From assembly GCA_002707365.1 (NCBI GenBank), contig PAMQ01000017.1, positions 62,001-126,000 on the forward strand: DNA of 64,000 nucleotides, given 5' to 3'. The notes below the pieces were generated by a model, which had not been told where the DNA came from, did no database searches, and saw only the letters and a program-made list of their open reading frames with translations. A program made the position numbers and the translations under genes. Source of the stretch: Trueperaceae bacterium. Lineage in GTDB: Bacteria > Deinococcota > Deinococci > Deinococcales > Trueperaceae. How positions within the stretch are numbered: the first letter of the stretch is position 1; the number at the start of each line of letters is the position of its first letter. Positions 9,666 through 18,458 of the stretch are shown piece by piece.

Positions 9666-10514
9666 ATGACCAGACCGACCATAGGTCTCCTTCATCCGGG
9701 TTCAATGGGATCCTCTATAGGTAGAGCAGCTACGACAGGGGGACTAGATGTCCTTTGGGCCTCTGAACATAGGTCAAGAGAGACATGTGAAAGAGCAGAA
9801 AAAGACGGCCTGAGCGACGTTATTAAGGTGGTTAAATTAGCCCGCACGTCCGATATTGTGCTTTCCGTCTGCCCGCCTCATGCGGCTATTGATGTGGCTG
9901 AAACAGTCATCCAAGCAGGGTTTAAAGGCATCTATGCGGATCTTAACGCACTTTCTCCAGAAACCGCTCGGGGAGTTTCTCAAATCATTATGGAGTCAGG
10001 CGCGGACTATGTCGATGGAAGCATAATCGGGCCTCCAGCCAGAAGCGAGGGAAGCACTCGTTTATACCTGTCGGGGTTCCGGGCACAAGAACTCAACAGT
10101 CTCTTCGCAGGTTCGCCCCTTGCTGTCGTCGTTATGAATGGTAATGGAGTAGAAGCATCTGCACTTAAGATGGCGTACGCCTCTTGGACGAAAGGCACGA
10201 CTGCGCTACTCTTAGCGGTCCGGGCGCTCGCGGTTGCGGAGGGAGTTGAGGACGAATTAATGTCCGAATGGGACGTATCTCAAAAAGGATTACGAGATCG
10301 TTCAGAGAAAGCCGCGGAAGGAACTACCGAAAAAGCATGGCGTTTCGTAGGCGAAATGAACGAAATAGCGGCTACTTATGATTCAGCGGGCCTCCCTGAT
10401 GGATTCCATTGTGCAGCAGCAACTGTTTATGAGCGAATGAGTAAATTCCGGGGGGTAGAAGCAACTATGCAAGAAATCTTAAGCGCCTTATATGAAGAAC
10501 AAGGCAATGGCTGA
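9666..10514 (+). CDS. NAD(P)-dependent dehydrogenase with DUF1932 C-terminal domain
   Basis: A 282-aa member of the 6-phosphogluconate / 3-hydroxyisobutyrate dehydrogenase superfamily. The N-terminal Rossmann motif is GLLHPGSMGSSIG, and the helical C-terminal part (ASALKMAYASWTKGT and following) is of the DUF1932 type. Members of this branch oxidise short beta-hydroxy acids or act on four-carbon sugar acids, but the substrate is open. It follows the TIM-barrel gene by 85 bp and has its own candidate leaderless -10 box. An alcohol dehydrogenase gene follows after 42 bp. Confidence 0.75.
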   Translation: MTRPTIGLLHPGSMGSSIGRAATTGGLDVLWASEHRSRETCERAEKDGLSDVIKVVKLARTSDIVLSVCPPHAAIDVAETVIQAGFKGIYADLNALSPETARGVSQIIMESGADYVDGSIIGPPARSEGSTRLYLSGFRAQELNSLFAGSPLAVVVMNGNGVEASALKMAYASWTKGTTALLLAVRALAVAEGVEDELMSEWDVSQKGLRDRSEKAAEGTTEKAWRFVGEMNEIAATYDSAGLPDGFHCAAATVYERMSKFRGVEATMQEILSALYEEQGNG

Positions 10515-10556
10515 GCCTGAACCTTTGAACCCACCAGCACTTTACTGGAGGGTCGG

Positions 10557-11582
10557 ATGAAGGCAATTTATCTTGACGCTCCCGGATCTTTCCGCCTCGC
10601 GGAAGTATCAGAGCCAAAAAAGCCCACAACTGGTGAAGTTTTAGTTCGAGTCCTACGGGTAGGAATTTGCGGTACAGATCTTCACGCCTTTCAAGGCAAT
10701 CAAGCTTTCATAAAATTCCCACTTATTCTTGGCCATGAACTTGCAGTTGAGGTTCTGGAAGTTGACCCTAGCGTGTCCGGACTAAATCCAGGAGATATTT
10801 GCACCGTAATGCCATACCTATCGTGCGGGACTTGCATAGCGTGCCGGAGTGGGAAGACCAACTGCTGCGTGACGTTACAGGTCCTCGGTGTTCATTCTGA
10901 CGGTGGAATGTGTGAGCGGATAGTACTTCCCTCCGACTTGCTTTTCAAGCTTGGTGACATCCCAATTGCTGAGGGGGCTCTTGTAGAAATGCTTTCTATA
11001 GGCGCCCACGCTGTAAGCCGCGCAAGCATAGAACCCGACGAAGTTGTGTTAGTCATTGGTCTCGGACCGATTGGATTAGGCACGATTGCTTTTGCTAAAG
11101 AACGAGCGGCCAGGGTTGTGGGAGTAGACATTAGTGAGAGTCGCCTAGATTTTGCGCGAAGCCTCGGTTTGGCGGCAGTCATTGACGGCCGTGATTACGC
11201 CGAAGGAGGTATTGAAGGGTTGCTGGAGGAGCTTGGCATTAGGGAGTTACCCATTGTCGTTTTTGACGCTACCGGTAATTCTAAATCAATGATGACTGCA
11301 ATTGATGTTGTCCCTAACGGCGGTAGGTTAGTTTTCGTTGGGCACACCGTCGATCAACTATCGTTCTTTAACCCTGAGCTACATAGGCGAGAGATCACAA
11401 TCCTTTGTAGTCGAAATGCAAACCGAGGGGATTTCAAAACCGTCCTGGATTTATTACGTGCTAGAGAAATTGAAGTAGGATCTTGGATCACTCATCGAGC
11501 ATCTCCTGAACAGCTTATAGCTGACTTCTCCACTTGGATTGATCCCGAAGAAGGAGTTGTGAAGGCCATGTTGGAGTTTTGA
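10557..11582 (+). CDS. Zinc-dependent alcohol / polyol dehydrogenase (MDR family)
   Basis: Medium-chain dehydrogenase of 341 aa. Catalytic zinc ligands are C38 (GICGTDLH) and H60-E61 (LGHEL); the structural zinc cysteines are C90, C93, C96 and C104 (CGTCIACRSGKTNCC). The nucleotide-binding motif is VIGLGPIGLG. The family includes sorbitol, threonine and galactonate dehydrogenases, and the context of sugar-processing enzymes favours a polyol or sugar-acid substrate. GGAGGG stands 4 to 5 bp before the ATG. It is the last gene of a plus-strand run beginning at 7610 and is followed by a 144-bp gap. Confidence 0.88.
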   Translation: MKAIYLDAPGSFRLAEVSEPKKPTTGEVLVRVLRVGICGTDLHAFQGNQAFIKFPLILGHELAVEVLEVDPSVSGLNPGDICTVMPYLSCGTCIACRSGKTNCCVTLQVLGVHSDGGMCERIVLPSDLLFKLGDIPIAEGALVEMLSIGAHAVSRASIEPDEVVLVIGLGPIGLGTIAFAKERAARVVGVDISESRLDFARSLGLAAVIDGRDYAEGGIEGLLEELGIRELPIVVFDATGNSKSMMTAIDVVPNGGRLVFVGHTVDQLSFFNPELHRREITILCSRNANRGDFKTVLDLLRAREIEVGSWITHRASPEQLIADFSTWIDPEEGVVKAMLEF

Positions 11583-11726
11583 AATTCTGTAGCTAATTAT
11601 AAGGGTCTTGGGCAAAGTCATAGTTGTTGCTTCCAAATTAACCAACACACTCAGGAAAACAAGGCTAGGGATTAAAAAATAAATTGTGGAGTCGTTGTTT
11701 CGCAATAATCGATAGGAGTAAATCGC

Positions 11727-13034
11727 ATGGTCGAAAAATGGACAGTAGACCAGGTTAATCCGGAGGCAGTAGGAATATCCTCACTAAGGCTCGAGCGAGT
11801 TCGCAAGTGGCTTGATTCGCAGGTGAGTTCAGGAAGAGTTCCGGGCGTCAGCGCCCTGATAGCTCGTCGGGGAAGAGTAGCATTCTTTGAAGCTAGTGGG
11901 ATTGCCGATGTTGATTCTTCAAGGCCTTTTACCCAAGACACTATCGTACGTATCTTCTCAATGACCAAGCCGATCACTTCCGTTGCAGCCATGATGCTTT
12001 ACGAGGAAGGACTTTTCCAACTAGATGATCCAGTTGGACTCTATTTACCAGAGTTCACCAAAACACGGGTTTGGGCGGGTGGCGATGCGGTTTTGTCACA
12101 AACTATACCCACGGAACGACCAATGACAGTGCGTCACCTTTTGACGCATACTTCGGGCCTCACTAAGGGATCAGGAGTAGATCCAACAGGTTTCATGCAA
12201 GATAATCCAGTTGCCGAAGAGTACCGTGCTCGCGGAATAAATTTTCATGGAAAGCACGGTACTCTCTCAGAGGTAATATCCAGGCTTCCTGGAATTCCCC
12301 TCTTGTGCCAACCAGGCACTGCCTGGAATTATGGCGTCTCCACAGATGTGCTCGGACACCTAATAGAAATTTGGTCAGGACTCTCCCTCGAAGAGTTTTT
12401 CCGTGTCCGAATTTTCGAGCCTCTAGGTATGAACGACACGGATTTTCATGTGGAACCTAGTAAACACGATCGTTTTGCAGCTTGTTATCGCCCGCTGGAG
12501 GATATCCGGGTTAGTCAGGACGGTACTAAGGATGAATCAACTGCCAACCCTACTGGCTATAGGTTGTTTGACGGTATTAACGATAGTCGTTTCATACGTC
12601 CGGCTGGAACGTTCTCGGGCGGTGCTGGGTTAGTTGGTTCAATGCCGGATTACGCTCGCTTCTGCCAAATGTTGCTTAATCGAGGGCAGTTAGATGGCAA
12701 AAGGTTATTGAGCCGTCCTACTGTAGAGTACATGTGTACCAACCAGTTGCCGCAGAATCGTGATTTGCCAGCTATGAACCAGGAAGCCTGGAATTCAACT
12801 AGTTACGCTGGGATTGGTTTTGGACTTGGTTTTGCTGTGGTAGTAAACCCCGTTAAAGCCCACTTGATTGCTTCGCTTGGTGAGTGCCACTGGGGTGGTT
12901 CCGCGAGTACCATGTTTTGGATAGATCCTAAAGAGGATTTATTCGCTATCTTTTTCACGCAATTGCGTCCGTCTAACACTCACCCATTCCGTCGGGAATT
13001 TCGTGTTCAGGTGAACCAAGCTTTAATAGATTAA
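11727..13034 (+). CDS. Serine hydrolase, class C beta-lactamase / esterase fold
   Basis: A 435-aa protein of the beta-lactamase-related family. The nucleophile motif SxxK is S78-M-T-K81, and the Tyr motif is around Y202 (WNYGVSTD), where the third position is Val rather than Asn as in EstB-type esterases. A late HWGGSAST segment replaces the KTG box of true beta-lactamases. There is no signal peptide, so it is probably a cytoplasmic esterase or transacylase and not an antibiotic-resistance enzyme. TAGGAG precedes the ATG at good spacing. In this context it could remove an acyl or lactone group from a substrate, but this is not shown by sequence. Confidence 0.83.
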   Translation: MVEKWTVDQVNPEAVGISSLRLERVRKWLDSQVSSGRVPGVSALIARRGRVAFFEASGIADVDSSRPFTQDTIVRIFSMTKPITSVAAMMLYEEGLFQLDDPVGLYLPEFTKTRVWAGGDAVLSQTIPTERPMTVRHLLTHTSGLTKGSGVDPTGFMQDNPVAEEYRARGINFHGKHGTLSEVISRLPGIPLLCQPGTAWNYGVSTDVLGHLIEIWSGLSLEEFFRVRIFEPLGMNDTDFHVEPSKHDRFAACYRPLEDIRVSQDGTKDESTANPTGYRLFDGINDSRFIRPAGTFSGGAGLVGSMPDYARFCQMLLNRGQLDGKRLLSRPTVEYMCTNQLPQNRDLPAMNQEAWNSTSYAGIGFGLGFAVVVNPVKAHLIASLGECHWGGSASTMFWIDPKEDLFAIFFTQLRPSNTHPFRREFRVQVNQALID

Positions 13035-13105
13035 TCAGTGGTTTTTGTGGAACCAAACAAATTGCATTGAAGTTAATCAAACATAGGTGAGGGCCCGTGC
13101 TTAGG

Positions 13106-13876
13106 TTACGACAACCCGAAATTCTTATGGAGGAATTTCCAGCATGATGCAGCCTCCTCGTCAAAATTTTGCCAGTTGCATTCAACGGAAATCATTCCGG
13201 TGTACTCAGCTAGTTTTAGCTCAGTGTAAAAATCACTCAGTGGCCAATTGCCTAAGCCAGGGGCAACTCTACCTGTGTCAGCAACATGGACGTGTCCCAG
13301 CCAATCACCAAGATCACGAAGTGACTTGATTGGTTCTTCTTCGACCTGCATGTGGTAAAAGTCCGCAAGGACCCGTACGGTGAGGCGATTAACTTGTTTA
13401 GCTAGTTCTACGCCCTCCACAACAGTGTTGATGATGTTGCTTTCACCTTTGTTCAGCGGCTCAATAACTATTGTTACGCCCGTGCCTTCTGCCGTATCAC
13501 CAACTAATTGAAAGAAGCTTGTTAGTTGATCGAGGGCCCGCTCATGGGAAAATCCCTCGGGTACATTACGGGCGCCCGCACTACCGATGACGGCTATGCG
13601 AGCACCTAGAGAATCAAGGCGACTGACGGCCCTGCAGACGTAAGTAGTTAAACGCTCTTGGTCGATCGTGTTGCCGACGATTTTCAGGTCTTTCGGAAGA
13701 AACACATTGAATGCTCTTGTCCGAATTGGTGAGTTGATAAAGCGTTGGTAAATCGGTTCGTAAACGCTGTCGTTTTCGTCTGGAATTAGGGATGTTACCT
13801 TAGGCTCAATGTAGTTGAAGCCGGCAGTCTGGACGGTATGGGCTTTCTCAATCGGTGCGCAACATCCCAAAAGCAC
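13106..13876 (-). CDS. Sugar phosphate isomerase/epimerase-like TIM-barrel protein
   Basis: Third xylose-isomerase-like TIM barrel (256 aa). Expected ligands are visible: E in IVIEPLN, D and H in LADFYHM, H in HVHVADT and E in SVECNW. EPLN with DFYHM is the pattern of hydroxypyruvate-isomerase/tagatose-epimerase-like members, though I would not name a substrate. The start is GTG at 13876 with TAGGAGAA 7 bp upstream. It lies 31 bp after the fourth TIM-barrel gene on the same strand, so both are probably made from one transcript. It converges with the serine hydrolase across 71 bp. Confidence 0.78.
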   Translation of the reverse strand: MLLGCCAPIEKAHTVQTAGFNYIEPKVTSLIPDENDSVYEPIYQRFINSPIRTRAFNVFLPKDLKIVGNTIDQERLTTYVCRAVSRLDSLGARIAVIGSAGARNVPEGFSHERALDQLTSFFQLVGDTAEGTGVTIVIEPLNKGESNIINTVVEGVELAKQVNRLTVRVLADFYHMQVEEEPIKSLRDLGDWLGHVHVADTGRVAPGLGNWPLSDFYTELKLAEYTGMISVECNWQNFDEEAASCWKFLHKNFGLS

Positions 13877-13907
13877 TAATGTTCTCCTATCTTCAGTCTA
13901 TACGTGT

Positions 13908-14684
13908 TTATTTCTTTAACCCCATCGCTTGTAAGTTCCGGTAGCTAATCGCTAGGCTCTCGAAAGGGTCGCGTTGACATATGTCTTGCTCAACCGCGTA
14001 AATTTCTGTGCCTGAGGACCGACAAGCATCAAGGATGGCAGGCCAGTTTAAGTTTCCCTCACCCACCTCTGCCATAATCTGCTGCCCATTTTGATGGATA
14101 ACCATATCTTTCAAGTGAATCACGGGAATCCGGCTAGATAGCGCCTTGATCCAGGCGGCTGGGTCACCACCGCCATGTTGGATCCAATAAGTATCGAGTT
14201 CTGAAAATACATACCGGGGGTCTAACTCCTCAAATAGCATTTCGAATAATGAACGTCCATTTACGCGGAGGAACTCGAAACTGTGATTATGGTAGCTGAA
14301 GGTAAGGCCAGCTTGGTTTAAGCGAAATCCAATTTCGTTAGCTTCAGTTGCGAAGTTTCGTACTCCGTCCACACCTGATTCGCGAAAGGCACTAGGCATA
14401 CTTCCAATTGCCACATGACGACAGCCCCATAGTTGGTGTTCGGCTATGACAGCTTGTAAGTCATCCTTGAGGCGTTCATACGAAATGTGGGTAGCGCCAC
14501 AAGATAGTCCGTGCTCATCAAGCAGGGATTTAACTTCGTGCGGGTCGATGGCTCCAAACTGAGAAATCTGTACTGACTTGTAGCCGATAGCTGCAATCTT
14601 TCGGAGTGTTTCAGCTATATCCTTTGGGGTCTGTGTGTAATCACGAACTGTGAAAAGCTGAGCAGCAAGAACTTTATTCGGCAT
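13908..14684 (-). CDS. Sugar phosphate isomerase/epimerase-like TIM-barrel protein
   Basis: Fourth xylose-isomerase-like TIM barrel, about 259 aa, and distinct in sequence from the other three. Segments at the barrel ends include SYHNHSFEF, SELDTYWIQHGG, VIHLKDMV and YAVEQD; the NH and E..D..H..E residues are consistent with metal binding. The pattern YHNHSFEF resembles the IolE/IolI-like and 3-keto-sugar-processing members. The frame opens with TTG at 14696, but the ATG at 14684, preceded by GGGAG, gives the more usual MPNKVLAAQLF start. It is the first gene of a two-gene unit. Confidence 0.78.
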   Translation of the reverse strand: MPNKVLAAQLFTVRDYTQTPKDIAETLRKIAAIGYKSVQISQFGAIDPHEVKSLLDEHGLSCGATHISYERLKDDLQAVIAEHQLWGCRHVAIGSMPSAFRESGVDGVRNFATEANEIGFRLNQAGLTFSYHNHSFEFLRVNGRSLFEMLFEELDPRYVFSELDTYWIQHGGGDPAAWIKALSSRIPVIHLKDMVIHQNGQQIMAEVGEGNLNWPAILDACRSSGTEIYAVEQDICQRDPFESLAISYRNLQAMGLKK

Positions 14685-14888
14685 TGGGACTCCCAACCAT
14701 GCGACTTACGTAAACATAATAAGCGCCAACAGAAAACCCCTAATCGCTAAGAAATTCGGTCACTTGTTTTCCGAGTAAGGCGTCATTGTAGCCCAATCAA
14801 ACTCGACGCCTAAACGACCCAAAAGATCAACAAGATAGGGGAGATTAACTACTTTTAACTTCAGGAGGCACCTGCCTTTAAAATCTCG

Positions 14889-14917
14889 CGTGACGAAGGA
14901 GTTTGCTTCTCCTCACG
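14889..14917 (-). terminator. Weak hairpin after the PhyH gene
   Basis: On the minus strand, GTGAGGAG and CTCCTTCGTCAC can pair with a small interior bulge just beyond the stop codon of the PhyH gene, followed shortly by TTTT. The stem is imperfect, so this is only a tentative terminator. Confidence 0.3.
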
Positions 14918-14918
14918 G

Positions 14919-15764
14919 TTACAGTACTAGGCTTTCCTCTCCGAGATTGTCTCTAAGCCATGTTTTTAACGGTACGTCTTCTTCTCTTGGTGATGTGAAA
15001 GAGTAGTTGGCGCCTGCTCCTAGTAGTTGCCTGCGGATGGGGTCGCTTCTTTCCATGTAATGGGCGACAGTCATGTCATCCCTTGGTTTTAACCAGCGGT
15101 AACTATAGCCGTAGAACAATACCTTACGAGTTATATCTGAAGTGTTGTGTCCACCAGCGTGCCATAACCTACGGTCAAAAAACACTGCAGTTCCGGGAGG
15201 AACACGTACAGGTATTGCTCCTTCAGGTTCGCTAACGCCGTCATCTGGCAGTTCAATACTGTTCTTCAAGTGACTTCCTGGAATTACGTGAAAATTACCT
15301 CGGTTGGTATCGGTTGTATCAGTAAGGAAAAAACCAACTTTTAGCGACACGCGTGGTCGCGGTGTAGTCTCAAGATCGTTATTGAGTTGTCCTGTGTCTT
15401 GATGCCAACCGAGCCTCTTTAATTGAGGTCTTTCTTCTATTGGTACTGGTGGGGTCATGAGCATGTGACTGTGATACAGCTGAATGTGCCAACCAAGAAT
15501 GCCCCAAACCTTACCAAAGGTCTTAGGGCAATCAAGGAGTTCTAGAAAAGCGGCGTCCCGACCGATGAAATCCATGTACTGTATTTTGGTGTGTGGTTCT
15601 AGATTCTGTTCAACTCGACGTTCAGCCTCAAGCCGGTCAACCACTTGGTTAAGATTGTCTACTACTTCTGTTGGGATTGCGTTCGGTACTATGAGGAAGC
15701 CGTTCTGTTCGAAGAGTTCCTTTTCCTCCTCGGACAACAGATGATTCAGTATCTCGGGGTTCAT
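14919..15764 (-). CDS. PhyH-family Fe(II)/2-oxoglutarate dioxygenase (third copy)
   Basis: Third PhyH oxygenase, 281 aa from the chosen start. The iron triad is H and D in GWHQDTGQL and H in LWHAGGHN, with R in ITRKVLFYGY as the probable 2-oxoglutarate ligand; PGSHLKN is conserved. The frame can be extended to GTG at 15797, but GGGGAGG at 15771-15777 sits 6 bp before the ATG at 15764, which decides the start. It stands alone between the TIM-barrel pair and serS. It is not closely similar to either tandem PhyH protein at 1768-3558. Confidence 0.86.
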   Translation of the reverse strand: MNPEILNHLLSEEEKELFEQNGFLIVPNAIPTEVVDNLNQVVDRLEAERRVEQNLEPHTKIQYMDFIGRDAAFLELLDCPKTFGKVWGILGWHIQLYHSHMLMTPPVPIEERPQLKRLGWHQDTGQLNNDLETTPRPRVSLKVGFFLTDTTDTNRGNFHVIPGSHLKNSIELPDDGVSEPEGAIPVRVPPGTAVFFDRRLWHAGGHNTSDITRKVLFYGYSYRWLKPRDDMTVAHYMERSDPIRRQLLGAGANYSFTSPREEDVPLKTWLRDNLGEESLVL

Positions 15765-15770
15765 AATGCA

Positions 15771-15777
15771 CCTCCCC
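15771..15777 (-). promoter_or_regulatory. Shine-Dalgarno site deciding the PhyH start
   Basis: GGGGAGG on the minus strand lies 6 bp before the ATG at 15764 and inside the longer open frame, so it excludes the GTG at 15797 as the main start. Confidence 0.7.
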
Positions 15778-16006
15778 AGGCTGATTGTGGTTACCACAAT
15801 TCATATTACCTCTAACCTTTAAAAATATGCACCCTGAATTTGTGTCTAGGCAATTTCACCTGAATCCTTCAACTGCTTTAGTTAGCATCTCAAACTCAAC
15901 CAGGAACGGCTTCTAACTTCTTTTTAAGGTTGGGATTAGCTAAATACATTTCGAATATGAAGAGTTTATCGACACCCCACGTCCTGATTCGGTAACCTTT
16001 GAGCAT

Positions 16007-17287
16007 ATGCTAGACATAAGATTCATTCGCGAGAATACTGAGGTCATTCGGAAAGCTATCCTCAACAAGCAGCTGCCCCAGGCGTTAGAACGCTTAGACG
16101 CACTCCTGTTAGCAGATGAGGAATTTCGTAGTTTACGTAAGGATTTAGAGGAACTACAAGCCGTGCGTAATCAGCGGAGCAAAGAGATCGGTGAACGTAA
16201 AAGATTAGGTGAGAGCGCCGAAAGTCTCATCGAAGATATGGGCAGGGTATCTAGTGACGTTAAGAGGTTAGAGGAAAAATCACGAAGTTTAGAAGAGGCA
16301 ATCCAAGGGCATCTCCTTGAAATCCCAAATATTCCCCACTCTAGCGTCCCTTATGGGGAAGGTGAACAAGACAACACGGTGGTTAAGGAATGGGGAAAGA
16401 AAAGTGATTTCCCCTTCGAAGCAAAACCACATTGGGACTTAGCAGTCCAACGCGGATGGATAGACTTCGAAGCTGGCGTTAAACTCACGGGAGCAGGTTT
16501 TCCGGTATTCAAAGGAGACGGAGCGCTCCTCGTTAGGGCACTCAAAACATTTTTTCTAGATTCTCTGGTTTCCGCAGGCTATTTTGAGATTCGCCCACCG
16601 ATACTGGTTAATGAAGAATCAGCAACAGCGACTGGACAGCTCCCTGACAAAGAAGGACAAATGTACCAGAATACTGATGGTTACTATTTAATCCCAACAT
16701 CAGAGGTGTCAGTAACTAACTTGCATCGTGACGAAATCCTCAGCCAAACTGATTTGCCAGTACGATACGCAGCATTCACGCCGAACTTTCGTCGTGAGGC
16801 TGGGAGTTACGGCAAGGAAGTAAGGGGTTTAAATCGACTTCATCAATTCGACAAGGTAGAGATGGTTCAGTTCGTCAAGCCAGAAGATAGTTATGAGGCT
16901 CTCGAAGAGATGGTTGCCTTCGCTGAAAGCTTACTAGAGGCTCTCGAATTACCGTACAGAAGGCTGTTGATGTGTAGTGGGGATATGGGTTTCACGCAAG
17001 CCAAAAAATACGATTTAGAAGTGTGGAGTGGTGGACAAAACCGATGGTTAGAAGTTTCTAGTGTAAGTAACATGGAAGCTTTCCAGGCAAGTCGTCTGCA
17101 AACTAGATATCGGCCGGATAGCACAGGTAGTAAAGTCAGGCCAGAACTAGTTCACACTCTGAACGGTAGTGCTCTTGCTTTCCCGCGTACCATAGCAGCG
17201 ATCCTGGAGAAGTTCCAGCAGACTGATGGCCGCGTAGAAATACCTAAAGTGTTACGGCCGATAATGAACAAGTCGTTTATGGATTAG
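16007..17287 (+). CDS. serS: Seryl-tRNA synthetase
   Basis: Charges tRNA-Ser with serine, a class II synthetase of 426 aa. The N-terminal coiled-coil arm covers about residues 30-105. Motif 2 is present around FRREAGSYGKEVRGLNRLH, and motif 3 around NGSALAFPRT, followed by PKVLRPIM at the C-terminus. No ribosome site precedes ATG 16007; TAACCT ends 8 bp before it with TCGACA 18 bp further upstream, so the mRNA may be leaderless. It stands between catabolic genes and is probably monocistronic. No T-box leader is present. Confidence 0.97.
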   Translation: MLDIRFIRENTEVIRKAILNKQLPQALERLDALLLADEEFRSLRKDLEELQAVRNQRSKEIGERKRLGESAESLIEDMGRVSSDVKRLEEKSRSLEEAIQGHLLEIPNIPHSSVPYGEGEQDNTVVKEWGKKSDFPFEAKPHWDLAVQRGWIDFEAGVKLTGAGFPVFKGDGALLVRALKTFFLDSLVSAGYFEIRPPILVNEESATATGQLPDKEGQMYQNTDGYYLIPTSEVSVTNLHRDEILSQTDLPVRYAAFTPNFRREAGSYGKEVRGLNRLHQFDKVEMVQFVKPEDSYEALEEMVAFAESLLEALELPYRRLLMCSGDMGFTQAKKYDLEVWSGGQNRWLEVSSVSNMEAFQASRLQTRYRPDSTGSKVRPELVHTLNGSALAFPRTIAAILEKFQQTDGRVEIPKVLRPIMNKSFMD

Positions 17288-17540
17288 ATGAAGCAATTAC
17301 TTCCACGGCAGACCCCCCCTGGGTGCATCCGCTCTTATAGAAACTTACCAAAAACAATGTTGTTTAGCCAAAAAGAACATCAAGAAATTTGAAAGTTACT
17401 AGTGTGGGTAACGAAGGTGGAACGCGCCCATAAGTGGGAGCAGCGTGATCTTCATAACGCTCATGGTAGCCTGACTTGCAGCTTTTTGGTTGAACATTGG
17501 GGTTTTATGACATCAAAGAGCGAAACAAGGAGGTCGCCCC

Positions 17541-18458
17541 ATGAGGAACCTATCGGTTTTTGACCTGGCTTATCCGGATGAAGCTAAGCAGCGTGTCATC
17601 ATTAATACAGATGCAAAGAATGAGGCAGATGATCAATTTGCAATCGTTCACGCATTACTTACGCCCTCTTTTGAACTTCATGGCATTATCCCAGCTCATT
17701 ACGGGACGGTCAAAACCCCGCATAGTTTGCAGGAAAGTTACGAAGAAACGGTAAAACTTCTTAAGCTAATGGACCTTGAAGATGAAGTGCTAGTCGAAAA
17801 GGGTGCTCCTTGTGCTCTGCCAGACGCTGTGACCCCGGTGGCTTCTCCAGGCGCCAATCTGATTATTGAAGAGGCCATTAAGGCCGACTCTAGGACGCTC
17901 AATGTTGCCTTTTATGGGCCACTCACTGATATGGCTTCGGCGATCTTGCTTGCACCGGAGATCCAGGAACGACATGTTCGGGTAATTTGGATTGGTGGTG
18001 GCCCCTGGCCTAATGGAGGCCCAGAGTTTAACCTTTCGAACGACATTAACGCCGCCAATGTGGTGATGCAGTCGAAGATCGAACTGTGGCAGGTTCCCCG
18101 AAGTGTTTACCAAACTATGGGCGTTACCCATGCCGAACTAATTGAGAAGGTCTACCCTCACGGCAAGATAGGTGAGTATCTTGTCGAGCAGCTATTGGAA
18201 TTCAATGCGAAGGCAAATCCGCATATGGAGTATCGCTCCCTGGGTGATTCACCTTGCGTTGGCATCATATTAGACCCCAACTGTGGCCAGTGGTCATGGT
18301 GCCCCGCACCGATATTCGACCCACAGATGCACTACATTCACACTGGAAAGCACCGGCCTATTAAGGTTTATCGAACAGTGAACACCCGGTTTATTCACGA
18401 AGATTTGTTCGCGAAACTTGCGCAGCGTCACCGTCTTAGTCAGGTCGACAGAGATTGA
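17541..18458 (+). CDS. Nucleoside hydrolase-like protein
   Basis: Member of the inosine-uridine nucleoside hydrolase fold (305 aa), expected to split a ribonucleoside or similar N-glycoside into base and sugar. The N-terminal calcium site appears as NTDAKNEADDQFAI (D24, D30, D31). This is two residues longer than the classical DTDxxxDD motif and starts with Asn, so activity on standard nucleosides is uncertain. YGPLTDMAS and WIGGGPWPNGGPEFNLSNDINAA match the family core. CAAGGAGG lies 7 bp before the ATG. It is flanked by serS and by a gene-poor repeat region, and appears to be a single-gene unit. Confidence 0.75.
   Translation: MRNLSVFDLAYPDEAKQRVIINTDAKNEADDQFAIVHALLTPSFELHGIIPAHYGTVKTPHSLQESYEETVKLLKLMDLEDEVLVEKGAPCALPDAVTPVASPGANLIIEEAIKADSRTLNVAFYGPLTDMASAILLAPEIQERHVRVIWIGGGPWPNGGPEFNLSNDINAANVVMQSKIELWQVPRSVYQTMGVTHAELIEKVYPHGKIGEYLVEQLLEFNAKANPHMEYRSLGDSPCVGIILDPNCGQWSWCPAPIFDPQMHYIHTGKHRPIKVYRTVNTRFIHEDLFAKLAQRHRLSQVDRD

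Noticed and set aside
11727-13034. Serine hydrolase as an antibiotic beta-lactamase
   Set aside because: No signal peptide, no KTG box and a non-canonical Tyr motif; an esterase-type role is better supported.
15798-16006. T-box riboswitch before serS
   Set aside because: No T-box bulge sequence or terminator/antiterminator pair is present; a leaderless -10 box fits better.
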